A DNA stretch of 7,800 nucleotides from positions 1 through 7,800 of the forward strand of contig JALUFY010000395.1 in the NCBI GenBank assembly GCA_027051995.1, in the 5' to 3' direction. Positions 7,401 through 7,800 of the stretch are shown here, in pieces. A program made the position numbers and the translations under genes. The notes below the pieces were generated by a model. That model had not been told where the DNA came from. It did not search any database and saw nothing but the letters and a program-made list of their open reading frames with translations. Position 1 is the first letter of the stretch; every line of letters starts with the position of its first letter. Source of the DNA: Hyphomicrobiales bacterium (GTDB lineage: Bacteria > Pseudomonadota > Alphaproteobacteria > Rhizobiales > Aestuariivirgaceae).

Positions 7401-7502
7401 CGGTGAATTCCAGAGCGAAGTGCAACACTCCCTGGCCGATGTGGTATCGGCTTGGGTGAGATTTCCAAAACGGGAGTGTTGCTTTTGTCTCGCTATTCGC
7501 AT
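6459..7502 (-). pseudogene. IS110-family transposase, N-terminus replaced by IS30 sequence
   Basis: The open frame encodes 347 residues, but only residues from about 35 (SDPEALFEVLRAH) onward are IS110-like. That part has the RuvC-like DEDD domain, with Glu58 in IVLETG and Asp97 and Asp100 in QPNKTDANDAELL. The Tnp_20-type C-terminal domain has SVPGVGPVTALAF, the likely nucleophilic Ser244 in FGGSRTVGAYLGL, and TPRRHQSGEMDYSGRISRRG. The first catalytic Asp, normally in a GIDVS-like motif near the N-terminus, is absent. The first 34 residues are an accidental translation of the IS30 end and its leader on the other strand. The C-terminal pattern fits the IS110 group rather than IS1111. The intact enzyme is an RNA-guided recombinase; this copy should be inactive. 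Confidence 0.85.
7422..7482 (+). promoter_or_regulatory. Inverted repeat masking the IS30 transposase ribosome binding site
   Basis: GCAACACTCCC (7422-7432) and GGGAGTGTTGC (7472-7482) are perfect 11-bp inverted copies. Between them lies a second hairpin, GCCGAT (7435-7440), loop GTGGT, ATCGGC (7446-7451). The 3' arm contains GGGAG (7472-7476), the ribosome binding site eight bases before the TTG start. An RNA beginning outside the element would fold and hide the site; one starting inside the repeat would not. This is known for IS10 and IS50; here it is inferred. Confidence 0.6.
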
Positions 7503-7800
7503 CTTTCATCGGAAGAAAGGGAGCAGATCGCCATTCTCCGGGCCGCCGGGCATGGCGTGCATGCCATCGCCAGGGCCTTGGGGCGGCATCCGGCCACCAT
7601 CAGCCGCGAGCTGAAGCGCAACAGTTTGCCCTCCGGGGCCTATTCTCCGCTGCTAAAGCTGACGGAGCCTATATTGAGCGCAGGCTTCCGATGCGGCCGT
7701 CCTCGAAGAGGACGAACAGCGGCGTGCCTTCGTGTGCGCCAGGCTCTCGGAAGGCTGGTCGCCGGAACAGATTTCAGGCTGGCTGAAAAGCGGCGCGGAG
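7485..7800 (+). pseudogene. IS30-family transposase, N-terminal part with two frame changes
   Basis: Translation from TTG at 7485 gives MSRYSHLSSEEREQIAILRA, then HAIARALGRHPATISRELKR and NSLPSGAYSPL, the typical helix-turn-helix N-terminus of IS30 transposases. GGGAG lies eight bases upstream, supporting this start over GTG 7476 or TTG 7479. After about 7652 the family pattern moves to another frame (ADGAYIER, 7658 onward). After about 7680 it moves again (DAAVLEEDEQRRAFVCARL then SEGWSPEQISGWLKSGAE, to 7800). Each step fits loss of one base. The DDE catalytic domain lies outside the window. The gene is probably inactive unless the shifts are sequencing errors. Confidence 0.8.

Larger units (their letters stand above)
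7401..7800 (+). mobile_element. IS30-family insertion sequence, left part, cut by window edge
   Basis: The element interrupts the IS110 transposase near 7401 and runs off the right edge. The boundary is inferred from the end of IS110 similarity. The sequence just inside, GAATTCCAGAGCGAAGTGC (7406-7424) followed by AACACTCCC, looks like an IS30-type terminal repeat, but its partner end is outside the window. The transposase start lies about 85 bases in. A short target duplication cannot be checked without the far end. Confidence 0.7.

Noticed and set aside
6309..7406. Plus-strand open frame (365 codons) opposite the IS110 transposase
   Set aside because: It is a shadow of the IS110 reading frame, rich in Arg, Ala and Pro, and ends at the IS30 junction.
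1..7800. CRISPR array, tRNA, rRNA, toxin-antitoxin or phage defence genes
   Set aside because: I saw no regular repeat-spacer pattern, no tRNA-like cloverleaf and no gene outside central metabolism, RNase HI and transposases.

Overview
The window is high-GC chromosomal DNA from a proteobacterium. The ispH-rnhA pair, the rhizobial-style IS110/IS30 elements and the codon bias suggest an alphaproteobacterium, but the sequence alone does not fix the genus. It has three parts: a glycine cleavage operon on the minus strand, a divergent ispH-rnhA pair on the plus strand, and a nest of broken insertion sequences at the right end.

Positions 1-4107 (minus strand) hold gcvT-gcvH-gcvP, read leftward in that order. 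gcvP runs off the left edge about 110 codons before its expected end. The P, T and H proteins work with lipoamide dehydrogenase (not in the window) to split glycine into CO2, ammonia and methylene-tetrahydrofolate. Upstream of gcvT, at about 4139-4390, is a well-formed tandem glycine riboswitch: two aptamers joined by a short linker, then a GC-rich hairpin followed by a short U-rich tract. The system's substrate is therefore also the likely signal for its expression. A plausible promoter sits just upstream of the first aptamer.

Positions 4501-5993 (plus strand) hold ispH (last step of the MEP isoprenoid pathway) and rnhA (ribonuclease HI), which overlap by four bases and are probably co-transcribed. 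A GC-rich hairpin abuts the rnhA stop codon.

Positions 6014-7800 are mobile-element debris. About 120 bases of unassigned DNA lead into the 3' non-coding flank of an IS110-family element, which is rich in short hairpins and repeats. The IS110 transposase follows on the minus strand. Its N-terminus, including the first catalytic Asp region, has been cut off by an IS30-family element that begins near 7401 and leaves the window at the right edge. The IS30 transposase start is intact, but its reading frame changes twice, so it too looks dead in the visible part. An 11-bp inverted repeat overlaps the IS30 transposase ribosome binding site.

No clearly new biological system is visible. The most interesting signals are an 11-base complementarity between the riboswitch aptamer core and its expression-platform hairpin, the IS30 hairpin over the transposase ribosome binding site, and the structured non-coding flank of the IS110 element.
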